Of a stretch of 64,000 bases of DNA, positions 26,778 through 35,056 are shown in pieces. Numbering within the stretch: the first letter of the stretch is position 1; every line of letters starts with the position of its first letter. The notes under the pieces are model-generated. The model saw only the letters and a list, made by a program, of their open reading frames with translations. It was not told the DNA's origin and did no database searches. Position numbers and translations under genes: made by a program. This DNA is from UBA965 sp040396955 (GTDB lineage: Bacteria > Chloroflexota > Chloroflexia > Chloroflexales > Roseiflexaceae): contig JBBAWX010000008.1 of assembly GCA_040396955.1 (NCBI GenBank), positions 65,754 through 129,753 on the forward strand. Reading direction: 5' to 3'.

Positions 26778-27275
26778 CTACGGGTGACGACGTAGGATGG
26801 CGCTAATCCGGCGCAATTCGCCGTTGTCGATCATCTGATCGTCACGGAAGTGTAATTCGATGCCTTCGTCGATGACATACCGGTACCAACGCCGCTCACT
26901 CTGGTTGGTTTCCGTGGTTGCGACAGCGGTGTTACTGGTCAGGACGCGCTCCAGTTGATGGTCGACCACCGCTTCCGCCATGACCGCCGCATCGACCAAT
27001 TCGTTGATGGGCTGTGGCTCGCTGTCGATGATTTCTTGAAGTTGTTCATCTTCAAGACCGGCAAGCTTGGCACGAATGACTCGCAGTGGTAAAAAGTTCG
27101 CTTTGAGGCGAGCAGCTGCCAACAGTTGCAGGAGGTGGCGGTGGGTGTAGCGTGGCATGCGCACCCGGTCAACTGGTGCGTCAATGAGCCCCTCATCCGT
27201 GTAGTAGCGGATGGTGCGTTGAGTTACACCTGCAGTTTCCGCTAATTGGCGGATGGTATAGAGCTCTTGGTTCAT
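26778..27275 (-). CDS. MerR family transcriptional regulator
   Basis: The 165-residue protein has the N-terminal MerR winged helix (YTIRQLAETAGVTQRTIRYYTDEGLID, residues 6-32). A second helical segment follows (TRHLLQLLAAARLKANFLPLRVIRAKLAG) and a C-terminal domain of unknown ligand. There is no cysteine set for metals. The start at 27275 is fixed by homology at MNQELYTIRQLAE and by the promoter at 27316-27344. It is transcribed alone, and the dyad in its promoter suggests autoregulation. Confidence 0.9.
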   Translation of the reverse strand: MNQELYTIRQLAETAGVTQRTIRYYTDEGLIDAPVDRVRMPRYTHRHLLQLLAAARLKANFLPLRVIRAKLAGLEDEQLQEIIDSEPQPINELVDAAVMAEAVVDHQLERVLTSNTAVATTETNQSERRWYRYVIDEGIELHFRDDQMIDNGELRRISAILRRHP

Positions 27276-27315
27276 GATTACTCTCTTTGTGGTAGAAGAT
27301 TTCATTACTGCACAA

Positions 27316-27344
27316 ATGCTACCACTTTCAGTTGGTATCGTCAA
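27316..27344 (-). promoter_or_regulatory. MerR gene promoter with an embedded dyad
   Basis: Leftward TTGACG (27339-27344), 17-nt spacer, TAGCAT (27316-27321). The spacer carries an inverted repeat TACCA-N8-TGGTA (27320-27337, imperfectly extended by flanking bases), the place where MerR-type regulators bind. Confidence 0.7.
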
Positions 27345-27384
27345 TTTATAACAAATCACGATTGCATGCATTTTGCATGAAAAT

Positions 27385-27415
27385 TTCACCGGTGTGCACC
27401 GTGCACACCGGTGAA
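27385..27415 (-). terminator. Terminator of the SPFH-NfeD operon
   Basis: Two perfect 15-nt arms (27385-27399 and 27401-27415) lie 11 nt after the NfeD stop. On the minus strand they are followed by ATTTTC. Confidence 0.85.
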
Positions 27416-27425
27416 GTGTAACGTA

Positions 27426-27848
27426 TTACGCTCCGCGTACGACGGGTTCAGTGGACTGGAAGTGAATCACAACCACGTCGTCGCCAACGTTGATCGTGCC
27501 ATCTGCGCGGGCCGCCCATTCGACACCGTTGATGCGAATGCGGACTGCGTTGTTGGGTTCAACGGCAATGCAGACACCGCGTTGACCGATGAGCTGATAC
27601 TGGAGCTCGTTGACCGTGCTTCGTTCGTGATTGAGCATGGCATAGGCCCGTGCTCCAATGACGGCAGTTGTGACTACCCCCAGCGCAAAGACAACAAAGA
27701 GGCCAGCTCCCATGCTGGGGAAGATTAGGGCTACCGCTGCCGTGAACAACGCGGCAATGCCGATCCACAGCATGTACATTCCAGGGACGAACATTTCGAC
27801 GGTGAGCAGGGCTAACCCGGCAATCGCCCACAGAAACGCTGGGTTCAT
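27426..27848 (-). CDS. NfeD family membrane protein
   Basis: The 140-residue protein has two to three N-terminal membrane helices (about 5-80) and a C-terminal OB-fold (LIGQRGVCIAVEPNNAVRIRINGVEWAARADGTINVGDDVVV), the soluble NfeD domain. NfeD proteins partner with SPFH-family proteins in membrane microdomains. It starts 3 nt after the stop of the SPFH gene, which is the conserved operon arrangement. Confidence 0.92.
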   Translation of the reverse strand: MNPAFLWAIAGLALLTVEMFVPGMYMLWIGIAALFTAAVALIFPSMGAGLFVVFALGVVTTAVIGARAYAMLNHERSTVNELQYQLIGQRGVCIAVEPNNAVRIRINGVEWAARADGTINVGDDVVVIHFQSTEPVVRGA

Positions 27849-27850
27849 GG

Positions 27851-28759
27851 CTATTTCCCGTCTTTGACGCGCATGATTTCGTTGAGGGCTGTCATTGCAC
27901 CACCGAGTGACGTGAGCTCGGTCGGCACCACAATCATGCGGGCTGCAGGTGAATCCCCCAATTTCTGGAGTGCGTCAACATAGCGCTGGGCGATGAAGTA
28001 TTGCAACGCGGCCTGCGGATTACCGACCGATTCAACGAGCAGCCGGGTAGATTCGGCCTCGGCACCTGCAAGGCGTTCGCGGGCTTCGGCCTGCAACTTC
28101 GCTGATTCGAGCATGCCCTCGGCCTCAAGAATTTTGGATTGCTTGAGCCCCTCGGATTTGAGGATTTCGGATTGGCGCACCCCTTCGGCCTCAAGAATAC
28201 GTGCGCGTTTTTCACGATCGGCGGTCAATTGTAGTGCCATGGCGCGTGTGATGTCTTCGGGTGGGAGGACATCCTTGATTTCGACACGGGTCACCTTGGT
28301 GCCCCAGGTCTGGGTGGCGTGGTCAAGCGCAGCGAGTAGGCGGCTGTTGATTTCTTCGCGTTTGGAGAGGACTTCGTCGAGTTCCATGCTTCCGATGGCT
28401 GAACGAAGATTGGTGAGAGCTAAATTGATGATAGAAGCTTGCAAATTGAAGACTTGGTATGCGGCGAGTCCCGTCTCATACACCTGATAAAACAACACGC
28501 CGTCGACTCGCACCGTGGCGTTGTCACGGGTAATCACGATTTGCGACGGGATGTCGAGCACTTGTTCTTGGACGTTCACTTTGCGCCCGACTTGGTCAAT
28601 GAACGGGATAATCAGGCTGAGCCCAGGCTTCAGGACAATACGAAAACGCCCGAAGCGTTCAATCGTCCATTCGTACCCCTGAGGAACGATTTTGACGCCC
28701 ATGACGACCACTGCCGCCGCGAGTAGCGCCAAAAATACTAAACACAGAAAAATTTCCAT
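27851..28759 (-). CDS. SPFH/Band 7 (stomatin-like) membrane protein
   Basis: The 302-residue protein has one N-terminal membrane helix (residues 3-23) followed by an SPFH domain (IVPQGYEWTIERFGRFRIVLKPGLSLIIPFID, NVQEQVLDIPSQIVITRDNATVRVDGVLFYQV). A long charged helix (about 185-245, AEGVRQSEILKSEGLKQSKIL...AEARERLAGAEAE) is typical of stomatin/QmcA oligomers. A good AAGGAG precedes the ATG. It forms an operon with NfeD. Roles reported for the family are membrane protein quality control and lipid domain organisation. Confidence 0.94.
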   Translation of the reverse strand: MEIFLCLVFLALLAAAVVVMGVKIVPQGYEWTIERFGRFRIVLKPGLSLIIPFIDQVGRKVNVQEQVLDIPSQIVITRDNATVRVDGVLFYQVYETGLAAYQVFNLQASIINLALTNLRSAIGSMELDEVLSKREEINSRLLAALDHATQTWGTKVTRVEIKDVLPPEDITRAMALQLTADREKRARILEAEGVRQSEILKSEGLKQSKILEAEGMLESAKLQAEARERLAGAEAESTRLLVESVGNPQAALQYFIAQRYVDALQKLGDSPAARMIVVPTELTSLGGAMTALNEIMRVKDGK

Positions 28760-28917
28760 GATGTGGGTTCTCCTTGTGATGACCAGCGTGTCGACACCAT
28801 TACGTGCTTTTGTAAGACGTCCATGCAGGTGTGTATGTTGCAGGTGCTGGTGTGTCGAGGAATGTGGTCATACCGTACCGACGAATTGTCTCCATTGCCT
28901 GTGCGGACCGAATTGAT

Positions 28918-28944
28918 CCTGAGGGAGTACCGTACTCCCTCAGG
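28918..28944 (-). terminator. Hairpin after the dienelactone hydrolase gene
   Basis: Two 13-nt arms (28918-28930 and 28932-28944) lie 12 nt beyond the stop. The T-tract is poor. Confidence 0.55.
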
Positions 28945-28956
28945 GTGTGAAGATGG

Positions 28957-29889
28957 CTACGACGTGCGGGTGGTGAAATCACAGACGAATTGGTGGATGA
29001 AGCGGTCAACCCCGGCAGGAGTGGTGGCTGGGTGTGCAGGGGGTGGTGTGGCTGACGTGAAGATGACGTTTGATGCGCTTGCTGAGCCTGAGAGCGCACG
29101 GCTCAAGAAGGCCCGAAGTTGCTCCCAGGCTTGTTGTTGCGGGCCACCGTTGTTGATTTCGTCGATGCTTTTGACAAATGCGTGGGGCATATCGGGGTAG
29201 ACGGTGATTTCGTGGGGCACGCCGGCGGCACTCAAGCCGGCTTCGAAGGCGTCGACCTCACTCAGTGGAATCATGGTGTCAGCACCGCCAAAGATGCCGA
29301 GTACTGGGCCGTTGAGGCGTTGTAGGAGCGCTGGGTCGGCAATCGTTGCGCCGTAGAAGACGGCGGTTGCGCTGATGCTGGGCGTATTCACGCTATAGCG
29401 GATGGCGGTGCCACCCCCAAAACAAAAGCCCATGATGGCGACACGCTTGGGATCCACATCGGGTTGATTACTGGCCCACAGGATGACCGCATCGATGTCG
29501 CTATCGACTTGTGTGGTGGGCGTGGTGCTGACCTGCCAAATGGCGGTAGGAATCCAATCGGTGGTGTTGCCACGGAAGACGTCCGGGGCAATGACGATGT
29601 AGCCATCTTGGGCGAGGGCATCGGCTTTGCCGACGATTTCTGATTTGAGCCCCCACCACTCATGAATCATGATTACGACGGGAAATGGTCCGGCGGCGTC
29701 GTTTTGAGGGCGAGCCACATAAGCCCGGATAGCTGGGTTGGTGCCATTGGGGATGACCGTATTGGTGAGGGGGTCGAGGCGACTAACGCCCATGCCGCGG
29801 TCAATGACGATCGACGCCGCCAAGACGAGACAGAGCCCGGCCATAATGCCAACAAGCCAGAGGGAGATGGTGATAACGCGTTTGAGCAC
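28957..29889 (-). CDS. Dienelactone hydrolase family protein, membrane-anchored or secreted
   Basis: The 310-residue alpha/beta hydrolase begins with a hydrophobic helix (about residues 8-30), a membrane anchor or signal peptide without a clear cleavage motif. Family motifs are MIHEWWGL (the conserved Glu), GFCFGGGTA (nucleophile Cys in GxCxGG), PVLGIFGGADTMIPL (catalytic Asp) and the His in MPHAF. The Cys nucleophile is typical of true DLH-like enzymes, which hydrolyse dienelactones or other esters. It uses a GTG start behind AGGAGG. Confidence 0.88.
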   Translation of the reverse strand: MLKRVITISLWLVGIMAGLCLVLAASIVIDRGMGVSRLDPLTNTVIPNGTNPAIRAYVARPQNDAAGPFPVVIMIHEWWGLKSEIVGKADALAQDGYIVIAPDVFRGNTTDWIPTAIWQVSTTPTTQVDSDIDAVILWASNQPDVDPKRVAIMGFCFGGGTAIRYSVNTPSISATAVFYGATIADPALLQRLNGPVLGIFGGADTMIPLSEVDAFEAGLSAAGVPHEITVYPDMPHAFVKSIDEINNGGPQQQAWEQLRAFLSRALSGSASASNVIFTSATPPPAHPATTPAGVDRFIHQFVCDFTTRTS

Positions 29890-29953
29890 GATGGATACCT
29901 CCTGTGTATGAGCCGCTATCTAGGTATACGGTGCGGCGATGTAATCGGTTGTG

Positions 29954-30841
29954 TTAGGGGGTAGCCGTGATGACAGTGATATCGCTGCCACCTGTTTGGT
30001 TAGACACTACAAAGAGGTGAATTGTTTCATTGGTGCGCTGAAGTGTCAGCGTAATCTGCTGGGCGCTGGTGGTGTCTTGGTTGATCTGCCAACCTTGGGC
30101 GTAGAGCAGGGGGAGGGCGGTGGCAACTGCTGGTGTGGGTGCGTTGGGGGCATCGAGGAGCAAGGCACCGGCGTAATAGCGGCGATTGACCCATTCGGGT
30201 GGGAATGGTAGGGTATCGAGGAGCGTGCCAAGGCACAGTTGTGTGGGGGCTACGAGCGACGGAACCGTCGCCTGATAGGTGTAATCCCAGCTGATATCGC
30301 CTTGGACGACTTCGCTCCAGGGGAGCAAGATGCGGCCAGTGCCGGTGCCCTGTAGCGTGGTCAAGAGTTGGTCGATGATGGTGGCTGTGGCTTGAAAGCG
30401 TTGCCAGCCGGCACCACCAGTCGTGCTTTGCCAGCGGTGAGCTTCTGGCAGGGCGGTGAATTCGTGCATGGGGCCAAGGATGTCACGCATGGTGACGGGT
30501 GGAAATCCGCTCGCGTCACGCAGGCAATCGCCATCGATGAAATGGCGTTGATCGGCCCGTACCACGAACGTCGCCTGGCCAGCGACGGCTGCGAGCCAGG
30601 TGGGGAGCAGGGTGCCAGTCGCCTGTACGTGGAGGAGCGTGGTCGTAGCATCACTGGAGATGGTGAGTTGGTAGGTGCCGTTGCGTGGTTGTGCTTGGGT
30701 ATCCACCGCATTTGCGGTGGTGACGATGAGTTGATGCACGCCGGTGCGCTCTGTGTCGAGTGCCACCGTGCGGGTGGGCGTAGGCGTACTGCAGGCCGTG
30801 AACACACCGATGCAGATGAGCAAGATGCTAACAAAACGCAT
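29954..30841 (-). CDS. Predicted lipoprotein, function unknown
   Basis: The 295-residue protein starts with a lipoprotein signal (MRFVSILLICIGVFTACSTP) with lipobox FTAC, so it should be anchored outside the cytoplasmic membrane. The mature part is beta-rich with a TYQLTISSDATTTLLHVQATGTLLP segment and two later Cys residues. It resembles LppX/LprG-like lipid-binding lipoproteins only in general pattern. No family is asserted. The ribosome site is weak. Confidence 0.65.
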   Translation of the reverse strand: MRFVSILLICIGVFTACSTPTPTRTVALDTERTGVHQLIVTTANAVDTQAQPRNGTYQLTISSDATTTLLHVQATGTLLPTWLAAVAGQATFVVRADQRHFIDGDCLRDASGFPPVTMRDILGPMHEFTALPEAHRWQSTTGGAGWQRFQATATIIDQLLTTLQGTGTGRILLPWSEVVQGDISWDYTYQATVPSLVAPTQLCLGTLLDTLPFPPEWVNRRYYAGALLLDAPNAPTPAVATALPLLYAQGWQINQDTTSAQQITLTLQRTNETIHLFVVSNQTGGSDITVITATP

Positions 30842-30856
30842 AGTTAAGATGATCCA

Positions 30857-31870
30857 TCAATAATCGTGTTGAATCCACTGGGCCATGAACAGGTTGTCGT
30901 CAACGGCGAATCCTTGTTTTTCGTAAAAAGACACCACCTGCCGATTATTGTGACGCACGAGCAGGTTGACCTTTTCACAGCCTTGCTGGCGTAACCGCTC
31001 AACTACGGCTGTGATGAGGCGGGCACCGTAGCCATGGCCTTGGGCATCGGGGTGGACGGCGAGGTGGTTGATCCAGCCCCGACGACCATCGTCGCTTCCA
31101 AGCACGGTGCCCAGCATACGGCCATCGGTGGCACACAACATCCAGGCTAAGTTGCCCGAGATGGCGAGGTGACGGCGCAGGCCCGTCTCACTGTCGGTGG
31201 GGCTGATTTGTAGGGATGCGGCTTGCCATAACGCCAGCATCACGGGTAAGTCGGCAAGTGTGATGGGGCGCAAAAAGGTGCCGTCGGGGTAGGTAAAGAT
31301 GCGGCGAGCTGGCTCATAAATGCCGACGACTTGGAGCCAGGGCGGGTCGGCGTGCGGGTTGGTGCGAAGCTCCATGCCAAGGGTACGCATGACTCCTTGT
31401 GAGGCATGATTCGTGTACTCTGTGGTGGCAATGATGCGCCGGAGTCCGAGCGGACCGCACGCATATGCGACGAGAGATTGTGCGGCCTCGCTGGCGTATC
31501 CTTGTTGGCGCCATGCCGGGAGGATGTGCCAGTAGAGACCGACTTCGGCTTGGGTGCGGCCGTCATCGTGCGCACCAATGCCGACGCGCGCATAGTTGTC
31601 GACACAGGGGACCAGTCCAATGGCACCAATGATTTGGTTGCTGGCGCTATGGACAATGGCGCGCTCGCCGTATGGGGGCTGGTCGAGTGATGCGAGATAG
31701 TATTCGTTGGCCACGTTCCAGCTCAGCCACGCGTGACGTTGTGCGACAACAAGTGCATCTGCAGCGGTGATGTCGATGCCATCAAACACTGCGATGGCGG
31801 CCGGCAAATCATCGTGGGTGAAGGGGCGCATGTGGAGGCGACTTGTGGTAAGGACGGGCATGCGACGCAT
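30857..31870 (-). CDS. Tandem GNAT-domain N-acetyltransferase
   Basis: The 337-residue protein contains two GNAT domains. The first (about 1-180) is RimJ/RimL-like: TSRLHMRPFTHDDLPAAIAVF, then AEVGLYWHILPAWRQQGYASEAAQSLVAYA and the TEYTNHASQGVMRTLGM motif. The second (about 195-337) has INHLAVHPDAQGHGYGARLITAVVERLRQQGC and NRQVVSFYEKQGFAVDD. Both keep the acetyl-CoA Q/RxxGxG/A loop. The start at 31870 is 5 nt after the stop of the serine hydrolase gene. The upstream extension in the same frame is a shadow of that gene. Substrate unknown. Confidence 0.85.
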   Translation of the reverse strand: MRRMPVLTTSRLHMRPFTHDDLPAAIAVFDGIDITAADALVVAQRHAWLSWNVANEYYLASLDQPPYGERAIVHSASNQIIGAIGLVPCVDNYARVGIGAHDDGRTQAEVGLYWHILPAWRQQGYASEAAQSLVAYACGPLGLRRIIATTEYTNHASQGVMRTLGMELRTNPHADPPWLQVVGIYEPARRIFTYPDGTFLRPITLADLPVMLALWQAASLQISPTDSETGLRRHLAISGNLAWMLCATDGRMLGTVLGSDDGRRGWINHLAVHPDAQGHGYGARLITAVVERLRQQGCEKVNLLVRHNNRQVVSFYEKQGFAVDDNLFMAQWIQHDY

Positions 31871-31875
31871 GACGT

Positions 31876-32664
31876 TTAGCTCCCGATGATGGTACGAGTA
31901 GTGGCAATGATGGCTTGAAGACCCGGGTGGTCGGCAGTGTGTGGCGCATCGGCGAGTTCTTGGGCGAAGCAGGCGACCACCACGACATCGCCCTGTGGTG
32001 TGGTAAGGATGCCACAGTCGTTTTTGAGATCTTCGTCGGAGCCGGTTTTGCCGGCGTAGTGCCACCCCACAGGGAGGGCACGGGGAATACCGACGCGGTC
32101 TTGTTGGGCGGCGAGGGTCTGGCGGAGCCACTGATTTGTTGCGGCATTGCCGAGGCGTCCGCTGGCGATAAGGGTGAGCAGGTGGACCACGTCATAGGCG
32201 GTGGTCACGCCGAGCCCCCATGGCAGGCAGGCTGGTGTGTTGGGCGCAAACACTTTGCGATTGAGGCGTGTGTGGGTCATACCGACCGCTTGGATGTGTT
32301 GATTGATATTGTCGATTCCTAGCACATCAATCAGCATATTTGTGGCCGTATTGTCAGAAATAACGGTCATGAGTGTTGCTACGTCACGAATGGTGGGTTG
32401 TAGTCCTTTGTCCATGAGCTTGAGGATGCCCATGCCACCCACGGGATTACTCGGCAGATCGAGACGGTGCTCCCATGTGAGGTGGCCCTGCTCGACCTGC
32501 AGGGCGGTGTAGGTGAGGATGGGGAGTTTGATGATACTGGCGGTTTTGACCTGGCGCTGGGCGTGATAGGCCATGATGGGCGAAGCCCCGAGCGGTTGCC
32601 AGAGGAGAGAGAGCTGGGTCTGGTACTGGGTTTCGATGGCCGAAATATCCGATGGGGATGGCAT
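31876..32664 (-). CDS. Class A beta-lactamase-like serine hydrolase, without signal peptide
   Basis: The 262-residue protein shows all three penicillin-binding motifs: SIIK (SxxK, Ser43), SDN (103-105) and KTG (206-208). The deacylating Glu166 of true class A enzymes is not recognisable where expected (NRKVFAPNTP region). No signal peptide is present with the start at 32664, which is supported by AAAGGA 6 nt upstream. It is therefore more likely a cytoplasmic esterase/amidase-like family member than a resistance enzyme. It is co-transcribed with the tandem GNAT gene. Confidence 0.8.
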   Translation of the reverse strand: MPSPSDISAIETQYQTQLSLLWQPLGASPIMAYHAQRQVKTASIIKLPILTYTALQVEQGHLTWEHRLDLPSNPVGGMGILKLMDKGLQPTIRDVATLMTVISDNTATNMLIDVLGIDNINQHIQAVGMTHTRLNRKVFAPNTPACLPWGLGVTTAYDVVHLLTLIASGRLGNAATNQWLRQTLAAQQDRVGIPRALPVGWHYAGKTGSDEDLKNDCGILTTPQGDVVVVACFAQELADAPHTADHPGLQAIIATTRTIIGS

Positions 32665-32757
32665 GTGGCATCCTTTCCAAGTGGCAGATGTGGGGGAGAA
32701 ACGGCGAGGTGTGAGGCATACGCCCCACACCTGCGAGTCAGCACGCGGACAACGAAT

Positions 32758-34200
32758 CTAGTAGGCGCGGGCAAAGACGACCATGGTGGTGGCCGGTTTG
32801 CCGGTATAGAAGCAGGTGCCACTGCCACCGGGTTGCTCAATGGGGATACAGCGGATGGTAGCGCGGGTTTCTTCTTGGATGCGGCGTTCGTCTGCGTCGC
32901 TCCCAGCCCACCAGCACCAGGCGAAGCCGGTTTCGATTTGGGCCTTGAGTTCGTCGTACGAGCTGACGGTCTTGGTGTGAGCGGCGCGGAAATCGAGGGC
33001 GCGCTGGTAGAGGGCGACCTGGATTTCGTCGAGCAGGGCGACAATTCGTTCGGTGAGTCCCTCTTGGGGCACGAAGCTTTTGCCTTCGCGACCAGGGATA
33101 TCACGGCGCGCCATGGCAACGGATCCCTTTTCGACATCCTTGGGGCCGACTTCGATGCGCACGGGCACCCCTTTGACTTCCCACTCGTTGAACTTGAAGC
33201 CAGGCGAGAGGTGGTCACGGGTGTCGATTTTGAAGCGGATTTGGCCCTTCCAACCGGCGGTGATGGTGGCAACGGCAGCCATGACGAGGGCCTTTTCGGC
33301 GTCGTTTTTGAAGATGGGCACGACCACGACTTGGATGGGGGCCAAGAGGGGCGGTACGACTAAGCCTTCGTCGTCGCTGTGCGCCATGATGAGGGCACCG
33401 ATGAGGCGCGTGCTGACGCCCCAGCTGGTGGTCCAGGCGTGTTGCAGGGTATTGGTCTGGTCGGTATAGGTGATATCGAAGGCTTTGGCGAAGTTTTGCC
33501 CCAAATTATGCGACGTACCGGCTTGCAGGGCGCGGCCGTCTTGCATCATGGCTTCGATGCAGTAGGAGCGCAGAGCGCCGGGGAACTTTTCCTTTTCGGT
33601 TTTGAGGCCACGGATGACGGGCACCGCCATCACTTTTTCGACGAAGTCGGCGTAGACGTCGTGGAGAATCATCAACGTTTCTTCTTCGGCCTCTTGCTCG
33701 GTGGCATGCACGGTGTGGCCCTCTTGCCAGAGGAACTCGGCGGTGCGCAAGAAGGGGCGGGTGCGCATCTCCCAGCGCATCACGTTGGCCCACTGGTTGA
33801 CCAGGATGGGCAAATCGCGGTATGAGCGCACCCATTTGGCGTAGAAGTAGCCGATGATGGTCTCGGAGGTGGGGCGGATGACGTAGGGCTCGGTGAGCTC
33901 TTCACCGCTCGCGCGGGTGACTTCGGCGACTTCGGGGGCAAAGCCTTCGACGTGCTCGGCTTCTTTCATGAGGAAGCTCTTGGGGATGAGCAGGGGGAAG
34001 TAGGCGTTGACGTGGCCGGTCTCTTTGATGCGCGCATCGAGGCCTGCTTGAATGCCCTCCCAAATGGCGTAGCCGGTCGGCTTGAAGACGATACAGCCAC
34101 GCACGACCTCCGCATAGTCGGCCAAATCGGCTTCACGGACGACGTCGAGGTACCACTGTGAATAATCTTTGGCGCGGGGCGTAATGCCGTCTTTGGGCAT
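32758..34200 (-). CDS. proS: Prolyl-tRNA synthetase, archaeal/eukaryal-type short form
   Basis: The 480-residue class II synthetase has motif 2 (RWEMRTRPFLRTAEFLWQEGHT), motif 3-like GVSTRLIGALIMAHSDD, and an anticodon-binding domain. Its C-terminal extension ends in Tyr (VVFARAY), as in Thermus and archaeal ProRS. The bacterial editing (INS) domain is missing, as expected for this type. It charges tRNA(Pro) in the cytoplasm. It stands alone, between rpe and the serine hydrolase gene. Confidence 0.96.
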   Translation of the reverse strand: MPKDGITPRAKDYSQWYLDVVREADLADYAEVVRGCIVFKPTGYAIWEGIQAGLDARIKETGHVNAYFPLLIPKSFLMKEAEHVEGFAPEVAEVTRASGEELTEPYVIRPTSETIIGYFYAKWVRSYRDLPILVNQWANVMRWEMRTRPFLRTAEFLWQEGHTVHATEQEAEEETLMILHDVYADFVEKVMAVPVIRGLKTEKEKFPGALRSYCIEAMMQDGRALQAGTSHNLGQNFAKAFDITYTDQTNTLQHAWTTSWGVSTRLIGALIMAHSDDEGLVVPPLLAPIQVVVVPIFKNDAEKALVMAAVATITAGWKGQIRFKIDTRDHLSPGFKFNEWEVKGVPVRIEVGPKDVEKGSVAMARRDIPGREGKSFVPQEGLTERIVALLDEIQVALYQRALDFRAAHTKTVSSYDELKAQIETGFAWCWWAGSDADERRIQEETRATIRCIPIEQPGGSGTCFYTGKPATTMVVFARAY

Positions 34201-34262
34201 GGCAACAAGCTCCTGTGGATTACAATGCGAAACTTGCTTCTATTGTACCACGTTGGTATGGA

Positions 34263-34952
34263 TTAGCGTGGTGTCAGGGTGGCTTGGAGTGTGCGATAGG
34301 CACCGCTGAGATCGCCGTCGGCACGGAAAAAGGCGCTCCCCACCACTACATCATCGACTCCGGCCTCGGCTACCGTGGCCAGCGTATCCAGCCCAATACC
34401 ACCATCGACCTGAATGCGCGTGGGGAGCGCATGGTGGTCGATGTACTGCCGCAGGGCAATAATCTTGGCGGTCGATTGCGGGATGTACTGCTGACCACCA
34501 AAACCCGGATTGACCGTCATGAGGAGCACGGTGTCAATCTGATCGATGATTTCGTACACGCTGTGCAGGGAAGTGGCCGGATTGACTGCTACCCCCACAG
34601 CGGCACCGGTGGCTTTGATGAGCTGAATGGTGCGGTGCAGATGCGGTGAGGCTTCGACGTGTACGCTGATTTGATTGGCACCGGCCTTGGCAAACGCCTC
34701 GATGTAGCGTTCGGGCTCGACAATCATCAGGTGGCAGTCGAGGTAGGCGTCGGCACCGAGGTATTGACGCAAGGCGGCCACCATGGGCATGCCCATGGTG
34801 ATATTGGGCACAAAGCGGCCATCCATGACATCAACGTGCAGGCGATCGCCACCATGGGCGAGGGCAGCCGCCGCGGACTCCCCCATGCGGGCAAAATCGG
34901 ACGCAAGTAGCGACGGACTGAGGCAGATGTGGCGGTGAGCATACTGTAGCAT
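34263..34952 (-). CDS. rpe: Ribulose-phosphate 3-epimerase
   Basis: The 229-residue TIM-barrel enzyme interconverts ribulose-5-P and xylulose-5-P. It shows SPSLLASDFARMGE, the catalytic Asp/His in RLHVDVMDGRFVPN, the DCHLMIVEPERYIEAF segment, TVNPGFGGQQYI and VDGGIGLDTL near the C-terminus. The start at 34952 is supported by GGAG 5 nt upstream. It is transcribed leftward, downstream of the hairpin at 34995-35026. Confidence 0.96.
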   Translation of the reverse strand: MLQYAHRHICLSPSLLASDFARMGESAAAALAHGGDRLHVDVMDGRFVPNITMGMPMVAALRQYLGADAYLDCHLMIVEPERYIEAFAKAGANQISVHVEASPHLHRTIQLIKATGAAVGVAVNPATSLHSVYEIIDQIDTVLLMTVNPGFGGQQYIPQSTAKIIALRQYIDHHALPTRIQVDGGIGLDTLATVAEAGVDDVVVGSAFFRADGDLSGAYRTLQATLTPR

Positions 34953-34994
34953 CGCATCTCCGTGGGCGAGCAATAGGCGTGTTAGGCATCATAC

Positions 34995-35026
34995 CACACG
35001 CAGTCATCGAGCGATGACTGCGTGTG
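34995..35026 (-). terminator. Hairpin after the carbohydrate operon
   Basis: Two perfect 15-nt arms (34995-35009, 35012-35026) lie 31 nt past the fucosidase stop. There is no clear T-tract, so a stability or processing hairpin is also possible. Confidence 0.6.
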
Positions 35027-35056
35027 AGGATGGAGGAGGTGAGTAGGCGCGAAAAA

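Noticed and set aside
31871..32131. 87-codon N-terminal extension of the tandem GNAT protein
   Set aside because: It lies wholly inside the serine hydrolase gene in another frame and is Arg/Pro-biased; a start with its own ribosome site exists at 31870.
32467..33363. Plus-strand 298-codon frame spanning the serine hydrolase and proS genes
   Set aside because: It crosses two real minus-strand genes, is Gly/Asp/Glu-biased and matches nothing.
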